Shown here: piece after piece, positions 1 through 6,525 of the stretch | Position numbering within the stretch: the first letter of the stretch is position 1 | Layout of the letters: every line of letters starts with the position of its first letter | Source of the DNA: Paracoccaceae bacterium | Lineage (GTDB): Bacteria; Pseudomonadota; Alphaproteobacteria; Rhodobacterales; Rhodobacteraceae | Direction of reading: 5' to 3' | Assembly (NCBI GenBank): GCA_007129775.1 | Contig: SKUV01000350.1 | Coordinates: 1-7,497 of the forward strand | DNA length: 7,497 bases | The notes under the pieces: model-generated | Databases searched by the model: none | What the model saw: the letters and a program-made list of their open reading frames with translations, nothing else | What the model was told of the DNA's origin: nothing | Program-made: the position numbers and the translations under genes

Positions 1-34
1 AATAGGCAAGGACGACTTTCTTGGGCGCGGACAT
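1..34 (-). CDS. argG: argininosuccinate synthase, N-terminal fragment (cut by window edge)
   Basis: The minus strand from 34 to 1 reads ATG followed by codons for SAPKKVVLAY and then one more base (T). MSAPKKVVLAY is the typical opening of alphaproteobacterial argininosuccinate synthase, where it leads into the ATP-binding P-loop (SGGLDTS in the family, beyond this window). A GGAGAAG ribosome-binding site lies on the minus strand at 41-47, six bases before the ATG. The enzyme joins citrulline and aspartate, using ATP, in arginine synthesis in the cytoplasm. The gene diverges from ilvA across 115 bases. Only 11 full codons are visible, so the call rests on a short but distinctive match plus a well-placed Shine-Dalgarno sequence; any downstream damage would be invisible here. 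Confidence 0.8.
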   Translation of the reverse strand, partial: MSAPKKVVLAY

Positions 35-67
35 AAGGGGCTTCTCCGGGTTTTTCAGGCCGCCCTC

Positions 68-96
68 GTCTAGGGTTTTTGGCGAAGGGCGGCAAG
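68..96 (-). promoter_or_regulatory. candidate sigma-70 promoter for argG
   Basis: On the minus strand CTTGCC (96-91) and CTAGAC (73-68) are separated by exactly 17 bases, a normal -35/-10 arrangement for alphaproteobacterial housekeeping promoters, where CTTG-type -35 boxes are common. Transcription would start near 61, giving a leader of about 27 bases that holds the GGAG site before argG. The -10 box is not close to TATAAT, so this rests on spacing and position. I found no comparable plus-strand promoter for ilvA: a CTTGCC at 114-119 has only GCACAT 17 bases later. Confidence 0.45.
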
Positions 97-149
97 GGGC
101 GACACGCGCCGCGCTTGCCTTGCGGCCGCTTTCGCGGCACATCCCCGGA

Positions 150-1397
150 ATGACCGATTTCACAGATGCCGCCCTGGAGGCGACCCGCCGGATCCGCGAA
201 CTGTTCGAGCCGACGCCGCTGCAGCGCAACGACCACCTGTCGGCGCGGTTCGATGCTGACATCTGGCTCAAGCGCGAAGACCTGACCCCGGTGCGCAGCT
301 ACAAGCTGCGCGGGGCCTTCAATGCCATGCGCAAGGTGCTGGTGGCGACACCCGCACAGGGACATTTCGTCTGCGCCAGCGCCGGCAATCATGCGCAGGG
401 TGTGGCCTATGCCTGCCGGCATTTCGGGGTGAAGGGCACGATCTTCATGCCGGTGACCACCCCCAGCCAGAAGGTGGACAAGACCCGCACCTTCGGCGGC
501 GATGCCGTCACGATCCGGATGACGGGGGATTATTTCGATCAGTCGCTGGCCTCGGCGCAGGAGTTCTGCGCCACCCAGGGCGCGCATTTCCTGGCACCCT
601 TCGACGATGCCGACGTGATCGAGGGGCAGGCCTCGGTCGGGGCCGAGATCATGGAGCAGCTGGACGGCCCGCCCGATCTGGTGATCCTGCCGGTGGGCGG
701 GGGCGGGCTGGCCGCAGGCGTGGTCAGCTATCTGGCGCAGGCCGCACCGCAGACGGGCTTTCGCTTCGTCGAGCCCCTGGGCGGGCCGTCGCTGCGCGAG
801 GCGCTGCGCGCGGGCGGCCCGGTCACGCTGCCGCAGGTCAACAGCTTCGTCGATGGCGCCGCCGTCGCCCGGATCGGGGCGCAGACCTTCGCGCGGCTTT
901 GCCATGCGGCGCCGCATGATGTGCTGCTGGCCCCGGAGGACCGTATCTGCGTGACCATGCTGGAGATGCTGAATGTGGAGGGCATCGTGCTGGAACCCGC
1001 CGGCGCGCTGTCGGTCGATGTGCTGCCAGAGCTTTCCGACGTGATCCGCGGCAAGCGCGTGGTCTGCGTCACCTCGGGCGGAAATTTCGATTTCGAGCGG
1101 CTGCCCGAGGTCAAGGAACGCGCCATGCGATATTCCGGGCTCAAGAAATATTTCGTGCTGCGCCTGCCCCAGCGCCCCGGCGCGCTGCGCGACTTTCTCG
1201 ACATTCTCGGCCCCGAGGATGACATTGCGCGGTTCGAATACCTCAAGAAATCTGCGCGCAACTTCGGCTCGGTCCTTCTGGGCATCGAGACGACATCGGC
1301 GGCGAATTTCCCCGCGCTCTTTGCCCGGATGGAGGCTGCGGGCTTCACCTATCGCGACATCACCGAGGACGAGACGCTGGCCGGTTTCGTGATCTGA
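150..1397 (+). CDS. ilvA: threonine ammonia-lyase (threonine dehydratase), ACT-like domain form
   Basis: This 415-residue PLP enzyme deaminates L-threonine to 2-oxobutanoate, the committed step of isoleucine synthesis, in the cytoplasm. The fold-II PLP core fills about residues 10-320. SYKLRGAFN (50-58) carries the PLP-binding lysine K52, SAGNHAQG lies at 78-85, the glycine loop VGGGGLAAG at 182-190 holds the PLP phosphate, and SGGN at 309-312 contacts the pyridine ring. A C-terminal regulatory domain follows (about 330-415), with YFVLRLPQRPGALRDFLD and then DDIARFEYLKK, the pattern of the Bacillus-type IlvA rather than the longer two-ACT E. coli form. This suggests feedback control by isoleucine, inferred from the family. 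The reading frame is open back to 21, but residues before MTDFTDAALEATRRIRELFE look nothing like the family, so 150 is the likely start; its Shine-Dalgarno is weak (CCGGA directly upstream). The gene diverges from argG and converges on allA. Confidence 0.93.
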   Translation: MTDFTDAALEATRRIRELFEPTPLQRNDHLSARFDADIWLKREDLTPVRSYKLRGAFNAMRKVLVATPAQGHFVCASAGNHAQGVAYACRHFGVKGTIFMPVTTPSQKVDKTRTFGGDAVTIRMTGDYFDQSLASAQEFCATQGAHFLAPFDDADVIEGQASVGAEIMEQLDGPPDLVILPVGGGGLAAGVVSYLAQAAPQTGFRFVEPLGGPSLREALRAGGPVTLPQVNSFVDGAAVARIGAQTFARLCHAAPHDVLLAPEDRICVTMLEMLNVEGIVLEPAGALSVDVLPELSDVIRGKRVVCVTSGGNFDFERLPEVKERAMRYSGLKKYFVLRLPQRPGALRDFLDILGPEDDIARFEYLKKSARNFGSVLLGIETTSAANFPALFARMEAAGFTYRDITEDETLAGFVI

Positions 1398-1412
1398 GCC
1401 CGGGCACAGGGA

Positions 1413-1901
1413 TCACTCCGCCATGATCATCACGGGGCTTTCCAGCCAGTGCTCCTGCAGATTGGCGCCGGGGCCGATCCGGTCGATCACGGCGAAAAGC
1501 GCGGGCGCCGACAGCGGCGTCAGCACCCCGTGCCATATGCCGCGCAGATAGTTCACGCCCTGCCCCGGCGCGGTCAGAAAGGCGCGCGGCGCCCCGGGCG
1601 CGCCGCCTTCATCGGGGGCCACGACCACCAGAAAAGGCTTGGCCTGCATGGGAATGAAGGCCTGACTGCCCTCGGGGTGCCGCTCCAGCATCTCCAGACT
1701 AAGGGGCAGCGCTCGCGGCTCGGCCCGAAAGATCGAGATGCCGGCCCGCCCGTCCCTGCCGAAATCCAGCCGCGCACGATCATGAAACCGCCCGCAGAGC
1801 CCCTGGTTGATCAGGCGATCCGGCGCGCCCTGCGCCTCCAGCACATCGCCGAAGGGGGCGAAGGCCTCGGCGGTCAGGGCCTGGGCGACGATCCGGCCCA
1901 T
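1413..1901 (-). CDS. allA: ureidoglycolate lyase
   Basis: This 162-residue protein matches the AllA family in length and motifs: LINQG near 30-34, MLERHPEGSQAFIPM (71-85), and the C-terminal block GVNYLRGIWHGVLTPL (115-130). The enzyme cleaves (S)-ureidoglycolate into glyoxylate and urea, the last step of ureide breakdown, in the cytoplasm; it was formerly called ureidoglycolate hydrolase. It follows allE on the same strand with only three bases between the allE stop and this ATG. No clear Shine-Dalgarno precedes the start, so translational coupling to allE is likely. The two genes catalyse consecutive reactions, which supports both calls. The stop lies 15 bases from the stop of convergent ilvA, with no obvious terminator between them. 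Confidence 0.92.
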   Translation of the reverse strand: MGRIVAQALTAEAFAPFGDVLEAQGAPDRLINQGLCGRFHDRARLDFGRDGRAGISIFRAEPRALPLSLEMLERHPEGSQAFIPMQAKPFLVVVAPDEGGAPGAPRAFLTAPGQGVNYLRGIWHGVLTPLSAPALFAVIDRIGPGANLQEHWLESPVMIMAE

Positions 1902-1904
1902 GGC

Positions 1905-2756
<852 letters not shown>

Positions 2757-2763
2757 CGCGGTC

Positions 2764-2770
2764 CCTCCTT
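2764..2770 (-). promoter_or_regulatory. strong ribosome-binding site fixing the allE start
   Basis: On the minus strand this reads AAGGAGG, seven bases before the allE ATG at 2756. It is the best Shine-Dalgarno in the window and rules against the long in-frame extension toward 3023. Confidence 0.85.
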
Positions 2771-2837
2771 GGGCGGCCACGGGCGCGGCGCAATCACGGC
2801 TGGCCCGGTGTTGACGCAAGCCCGGTTTTGCCCGAAG

Positions 2838-2866
2838 TCCTAGACCGGGGCACGGGTCCCTGCAAG
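2838..2866 (-). promoter_or_regulatory. candidate promoter for allE-allA in the divergent region
   Basis: On the minus strand CTTGCA (2866-2861) and CTAGGA (2843-2838) lie 17 bases apart, the same architecture as the argG candidate (CTTGCC, 17 bases, CTAGAC). Transcription would begin near 2831 and leave a leader of about 75 bases before allE. The same CTAG core read on the plus strand gives CTAGAC at 2840-2845, well placed as a -10 for uraH (start 2881), but no good -35 stands 16-18 bases before it; the nearest, TTGACG at 2811-2816, is 23 bases away. The -35 proposed here lies only 15 bases before the uraH start codon. Two promoters sharing this core, with uraH perhaps needing an activator, is an inference. 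Confidence 0.4.
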
Positions 2867-2880
2867 CCGGGGGTTGGGCG

Positions 2881-3237
2881 ATGGCTGACGGGTATCTGAC
2901 AACGCATGTGCTGGACACCGCGCGCGGTGTGCCGGCCGAGGGGCTGCGAATCGAGCTTTTCCGCATCCATGGCGCGCGCCGCACGGGCGTGGCCGAAAAG
3001 CTGACCAATGCCGACGGGCGCACCGATGGCCCGATCCTGCCACGGGCCGACTTCGCGCCCGGGCTTTACGAACTGGTGTTCCACGCCGGCGCCTATCTGC
3101 GCGCCACCGGGCAGGCGGGGGCGGAGCCGCTTTTTCTCGATCTCGTGCCGATCCGCTTCGGCATGGCCGGGGACAGCCATTACCATGTACCGCTTCTGCT
3201 GTCGCCCTACGGATATTCGACCTATCGCGGCTCCTGA
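2881..3237 (+). CDS. uraH: 5-hydroxyisourate hydrolase (transthyretin-like)
   Basis: This 118-residue protein is full length for the HIU hydrolase/transthyretin-related family. It hydrolyses 5-hydroxyisourate, the unstable product of urate oxidation, to OHCU. Family signatures are the N-terminal LTTHVLD with catalytic H9, R47 in ADGRTDGP, the block HYHVPLLLSP (100-109) with the second catalytic histidine, and the C-terminal YRGS (115-118), which distinguishes the enzyme from true transthyretin. There is no signal peptide, so it is cytoplasmic. The start at 2881 is preceded by a G-rich stretch (GGGGG at 2869-2873) in place of a classic Shine-Dalgarno. It lies 104 bases before puuD, whose product makes its substrate, and diverges from allE. 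Confidence 0.95.
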   Translation: MADGYLTTHVLDTARGVPAEGLRIELFRIHGARRTGVAEKLTNADGRTDGPILPRADFAPGLYELVFHAGAYLRATGQAGAEPLFLDLVPIRFGMAGDSHYHVPLLLSPYGYSTYRGS

Positions 3238-3266
3238 AAGCGCGGCAATTTCGGCCGGTCACAGGG

Positions 3267-3301
3267 GCGGCGCCGATCAGTGCTTGCGCGCGCGGCGCCA
3301 A
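3267..3301 (+). repeat. two 10-base direct repeats upstream of puuD
   Basis: GCGGCGCCGA (3267-3276) and GCGGCGCCAA (3292-3301) match at 9 of 10 positions and start 25 bases apart. Each contains the palindrome GGCGCC, so the pair could also form a hairpin with a 19-base loop. They bracket the proposed puuD -35 box, which would suit a regulator-binding site, but GC-rich composition alone can produce such repeats. Confidence 0.35.
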
Positions 3302-3311
3302 GGCGCATTCT
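3283..3311 (+). promoter_or_regulatory. weak candidate promoter for puuD
   Basis: CTTGCG (3283-3288) is followed after 17 bases by CATTCT (3306-3311), which keeps the second-position A and final T of a -10 box. The start point would be near 3318, about 24 bases before puuD. The -35 resembles those proposed for argG and allE. puuD could equally be read through from uraH, since no terminator is evident between them. Confidence 0.3.
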
Positions 3312-3341
3312 GGGGTCGTAGCGAAACCGGGGGCGGGGCCG

Positions 3342-4565
3342 ATGTTCGAACTGGCGATTGCGGGGGCATGGATCGAATTCGCGTTGCGCTGGCTGCATGT
3401 GATCACGGCCATCGCATGGATCGGGTCGTCGTTTTATTTCATCGCGCTGGATCTGGGCCTGCGCAAGGCGCCCGACATGGCCAAGGGCGTGCACGGCGAG
3501 GAATGGCAGGTCCATGGCGGGGGGTTTTACCACATCCAGAAATACCTCGTCGCGCCCGAGCGTCTGCCACAGCATCTGACATGGTTCAAATGGGAGGCCT
3601 ACGCCACATGGCTTTCAGGCTTCGCGCTGATGGTGCTGATCTATTACATCGGGGCGGAATTCTACCTGATCGACCGCGAGGTGGCCGATCTGCCGGTCTG
3701 GGCGGCGGTGGCGATCTCGGCAGGCTCGCTCGTCTTCGGCTGGCTTGCCTATGATCTGATCTGCAAGTCGCGGCTGGGCGACAGCACCACCGGGCTGATG
3801 CTGGTGCTGTATGTGCTGCTCGTGGCCATGGCATGGGGTTATGCGCAGGTCTTCTCGGGCCGGGCCGCGCTGCTGCATCTGGGCGCCTTCACCGCGACGA
3901 TCATGGCGGCGAATGTGCTGATGATCATCATTCCCAACCAGCGCATCGTCGTCGCCGACCTGCGCGCCGGGCGGGAGCCCGATGCGAAATACGGCCGGAT
4001 TGCCAAGCAGCGCAGCCTGCACAACAATTACCTGACCCTGCCGGTGATCTTTCTGATGCTGTCGCATCACTATCCGCTGTCTTTCGCCACCGACTGGAAC
4101 TGGCTGATCGCCGCGCTGGTCTTTCTGATGGGTGTCACGATCCGGCATTTCTTCAACACGATGCATGCGGGCGGCGGCAAGCCGTGGTGGACATGGGGGC
4201 TCACGGCGGCGGTCTTTGCGCTGATCGTCTGGCTTTCGGCGCTGCCGCAGGCCCCGCGCGACGATCTGGCGAGCCTCTCGCCGGCCGAGGCGCGTTTCGC
4301 CGCGGCGCCCGGCTTTGAAGAAGTCCACTGGGTCATGCTGGGTCGCTGCACCATGTGCCACGCAGACGATCCGCCATGGCCGGGGCTGCACTGGGCGCCC
4401 AAGGGTGTGCGGCTCGAGACCGAGGCCGATGTGGCGCGCCATGCGCGCGAGATTTACCTGCAGAGCGGTCGCAGCCATGCCATGCCTCCGGGCAACCTCA
4501 GCTGGATCAGCGACGAAGAGCGCGCGCTCATCCGCGAATGGTATCGGGCGGCGACACGGTCCTGA
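3342..4565 (+). CDS. puuD: membrane urate oxidase with C-terminal cytochrome c domain
   Basis: This 407-residue protein has the PuuD architecture: an N-terminal urate oxidase domain embedded in the membrane, then a c-type haem domain. About eight hydrophobic segments are visible, near residues 14-36, 88-110, 119-140, 150-170, 177-198, 228-245, 252-270 and 284-302. The opening LRWLHVITAIAWIGSSFYF is typical of the family. The haem motif CTMCH lies at 336-340 and the likely axial methionine is M381 in AMPPGN. The enzyme oxidises urate to 5-hydroxyisourate. In the characterised Agrobacterium enzyme the cytochrome domain is needed, which points to electron delivery to the respiratory chain rather than peroxide formation as in soluble uricase. 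Haem c attachment occurs in the periplasm, so the C-terminus should be outside; with eight segments the N-terminus would be outside too (inference). The next pathway enzyme, UraH, is encoded just upstream. The start is preceded by a G-rich stretch, not a classic Shine-Dalgarno. Confidence 0.94.
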   Translation: MFELAIAGAWIEFALRWLHVITAIAWIGSSFYFIALDLGLRKAPDMAKGVHGEEWQVHGGGFYHIQKYLVAPERLPQHLTWFKWEAYATWLSGFALMVLIYYIGAEFYLIDREVADLPVWAAVAISAGSLVFGWLAYDLICKSRLGDSTTGLMLVLYVLLVAMAWGYAQVFSGRAALLHLGAFTATIMAANVLMIIIPNQRIVVADLRAGREPDAKYGRIAKQRSLHNNYLTLPVIFLMLSHHYPLSFATDWNWLIAALVFLMGVTIRHFFNTMHAGGGKPWWTWGLTAAVFALIVWLSALPQAPRDDLASLSPAEARFAAAPGFEEVHWVMLGRCTMCHADDPPWPGLHWAPKGVRLETEADVARHAREIYLQSGRSHAMPPGNLSWISDEERALIREWYRAATRS

Positions 4566-4635
4566 ACGCTACGGACGCAGCCGGCCTCCGACCGTCGCGA
4601 GCGCAGACGAACAGGATTGCAACGGACAGGATGCG

Positions 4636-6267
4636 ATGACGATCACGACACAGGCAACCACGCCCATCCCGGGGCAGAAGCCCGGCACTTCGGGACTGCG
4701 CAAGAAGACCCGCGTCTTCATGCAGCCCGGCTATCTGGAGAATTTCGTGCAATCCGTCTTCAACGGCGTGGGCGGGATCGAAGGGCGGACACTGGTCCTT
4801 GGCGGCGACGGGCGCCATTTCAACGACCGCGCGGCGCAGATCATCCTCAAGATGGCCGCGGCGGCGGGCGCGGCCCGGGTGATCGTCGGGCAAGGGGCGC
4901 TTCTGTCGACGCCGGCGGCCTCGCATCTGATCCGGCTGCGCAAGGCCGATGGCGGACTGGTCCTGTCGGCCAGCCATAACCCCGGCGGGCCGGATGCGGA
5001 TTTCGGGGTGAAATACAACATCGCCAACGGCGGTCCCGCACCCGAGGCGGTGACCGACGCCATCCACCGCGCCTCCGAGGGCTTGCGCGCATACCGCATC
5101 CTCGACGCAGCCGACGCCGATCTGTCGCGCCCGGGCGAGGCCCGGCTGGGCGAGATGATCGTGGAAGTGGTCGATCCGGTCGCCGATTACGCCGACCTCA
5201 TGGAACGGCTCTTTGATTTCGACACCATTCGCGCCCTGCTGGCCGGCGGCTTCCGGCTGCGCTTCGACGCGATGCACGCGATCACCGGCCCCTATGCCCG
5301 CGCCCTGCTGGAGGATCGGCTGGGCGCGGCGCCCGGCAGCATTGTGAACGCAACACCGCTGCCGGATTTCGGCGGCGGCCATCCCGATCCGAATCCGGTC
5401 TGGGCGGCGGACCTTGTGGGCGCGATGACCGGCCCAGAGGCCCCCGATTTCGGCGCGGCATCGGATGGCGACGGGGATCGCAACATGATCCTCGGCCGCG
5501 ACGTCTATGTCACGCCGTCGGATTCGCTGGCCGTTCTGGCGGCCAATGCCCATCTGGCCCCGGGCTATGCCGACGGGCTGCGCGGGGTGGCGCGGTCGAT
5601 GCCGACCAGCCGCGCGGTGGATGTGGTGGCCGACGCCCTTGGCATCCCCTGCCATGCCACCCCGACCGGCTGGAAATTCTTCGGCAACCTGCTCGATGCC
5701 GGGCAGGCCACGCTCTGCGGCGAGGAAAGCGCGGGCACCGGGTCGGACCATGTGCGCGAAAAGGACGGGCTCTGGGCGGTGCTGTTGTGGCTCAACATCC
5801 TCGCGGTGCGCGGCCAGTCGGTGGCCGAGATCATGGCCGATCACTGGGCCCGCTTCGGGCGGCATTACTATTCGCGCCATGATTACGAGGGGGTAGAGGC
5901 CGAGGGCGCGGCGCGGCTGATCGACGGGTTGCGCGCCCGGCTCGCCACACTGCCGGGCCAGAGTTTCGCGGGGCTTGCGGTCACGGCGGCCGAGGATTTC
6001 GCCTATCACGATCCGGTCGATGGCTCGGTCAGCCGGGCGCAGGGCGTCCAGATCGGGCTCGAAGGCGGCGCGCGCGTGGTCTTTCGCCTGTCGGGCACCG
6101 GCACCGAGGGCGCCACGCTGCGGGTCTATCTGGAACTGGCCGAGGCCGATCCGGCGCGGCTGCACGATGATCCGCAGACGGCCCTCGCCCCGGTGATCGC
6201 GGCGGCGGAGGCCTTGGCCGGGATCACCCGCCACACCGGGCGAAAGGCCCCCGACGTGATCACCTGA
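4636..6267 (+). CDS. pgm: phosphoglucomutase (alpha-D-glucose-phosphate-specific)
   Basis: This 543-residue enzyme interconverts glucose 1-phosphate and glucose 6-phosphate, feeding glycogen, nucleotide-sugar and surface-polysaccharide synthesis in the cytoplasm. All four hallmark loops of the alpha-D-phosphohexomutase family are intact: SASHNPGG (111-118) with the phosphorylated serine S113, the Mg-binding loop DGDGDR (277-282) with D277, D279 and D281, the sugar-binding GEESAG (362-367), and the phosphate-binding RLSGTGTEG (484-492). The N-terminal PGTSGLRKK (16-24) and the length fit the eukaryote-like Pgm known from Agrobacterium and Gluconacetobacter, not the shorter phosphomannomutase types. 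The frame is open from 4315 but overlaps puuD there without homology; ATG 4636 has AGGA five bases upstream. An out-of-frame ATG at 4631 immediately precedes it. puuD ends 70 bases upstream and has no metabolic link, so Pgm is probably a separate unit or is reached by read-through. Confidence 0.95.
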   Translation: MTITTQATTPIPGQKPGTSGLRKKTRVFMQPGYLENFVQSVFNGVGGIEGRTLVLGGDGRHFNDRAAQIILKMAAAAGAARVIVGQGALLSTPAASHLIRLRKADGGLVLSASHNPGGPDADFGVKYNIANGGPAPEAVTDAIHRASEGLRAYRILDAADADLSRPGEARLGEMIVEVVDPVADYADLMERLFDFDTIRALLAGGFRLRFDAMHAITGPYARALLEDRLGAAPGSIVNATPLPDFGGGHPDPNPVWAADLVGAMTGPEAPDFGAASDGDGDRNMILGRDVYVTPSDSLAVLAANAHLAPGYADGLRGVARSMPTSRAVDVVADALGIPCHATPTGWKFFGNLLDAGQATLCGEESAGTGSDHVREKDGLWAVLLWLNILAVRGQSVAEIMADHWARFGRHYYSRHDYEGVEAEGAARLIDGLRARLATLPGQSFAGLAVTAAEDFAYHDPVDGSVSRAQGVQIGLEGGARVVFRLSGTGTEGATLRVYLELAEADPARLHDDPQTALAPVIAAAEALAGITRHTGRKAPDVIT

Positions 6268-6269
6268 AA

Positions 6270-6283
6270 GGCCGGAAACGGCC
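6270..6283 (+). terminator. small hairpin just after pgm, possible weak terminator
   Basis: GGCCG, loop GAAA, CGGCC forms a five-pair GC stem closed by a stable GNRA tetraloop, two bases after the pgm stop. No T-run follows, so it is not a standard intrinsic terminator; it may instead protect the mRNA 3' end or mark a Rho-dependent end. Confidence 0.35.
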
Positions 6284-6525
6284 GACGGACAGGTGCCACC
6301 GGCCGCAGACAGAGCCGTCACCACAGCGCGGCACCGGCCAGCCCGGACGCGTGGCCATCCCTTGCCGGGGGTCTTGCGGCGGTTGTGCGGGCAAGCACAG
6401 CACGGGCTTGGGCCGGCGCGCCGGGGCGCGGTCTGTCGATCCGGTCGCGGCGAGGGCTTCCATCCCGCGCCCCGTTGGCGCAGGCTGGGCCGGCACGCAA
6501 ACAGGTGCGGGAGGACAGGCAGACC
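6284..6525. other. non-coding gap between pgm and the FGE gene
   Basis: No convincing gene lies here. Open frames on both strands in this stretch have no family character, and the FGE frame extends back to a GTG at 6385 without homology. Visible structures are CTTGCC/GGCAAG (6361-6366 with 6390-6395), an overlapping and mutually exclusive hairpin TGTGC-GGGCAA-GCACA (6384-6399), and a perfect 12-base palindrome CCGGCGCGCCGG (6413-6424). No clear -35/-10 pair was found, although the FGE promoter is expected here. A good Shine-Dalgarno, GGGAGGA, lies at 6509-6515. Confidence 0.4.

Noticed and set aside
21..149. N-terminal extension of ilvA
   Set aside because: These 43 extra residues overlap the argG start and promoter, have no family resemblance, and are followed by a typical IlvA N-terminus at 150.
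1398..1405. GCCCGGGC as a bidirectional terminator between ilvA and allA
   Set aside because: It is a loopless 8-base palindrome with no T-run on either strand.
2757..3023. N-terminal extension of allE across the intergenic region into uraH
   Set aside because: The AAGGAGG at 2764-2770 and the family-like MTEENRPYASPPGG start place translation at 2756; the extension is antisense to uraH.
3615..4478. 287-codon minus-strand frame opposite puuD
   Set aside because: It is antisense to the transmembrane/cytochrome gene; its His/Arg/Gln-rich composition is the complement of membrane-segment codons.
4556..4600. ACGGTC...GACCGT inverted repeat after puuD as a terminator
   Set aside because: The stem is only six pairs with a loop of nearly thirty bases and no T-run.
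4315..4635. In-frame upstream extension of pgm overlapping the end of puuD
   Set aside because: It is a shadow of the puuD cytochrome domain in another frame; Pgm homology begins just after 4636.
6385..6525. GTG-initiated N-terminal extension of FGE
   Set aside because: The 47 residues are Ala/Arg/Gly-rich without homology, and ATG 6526 has a good Shine-Dalgarno.
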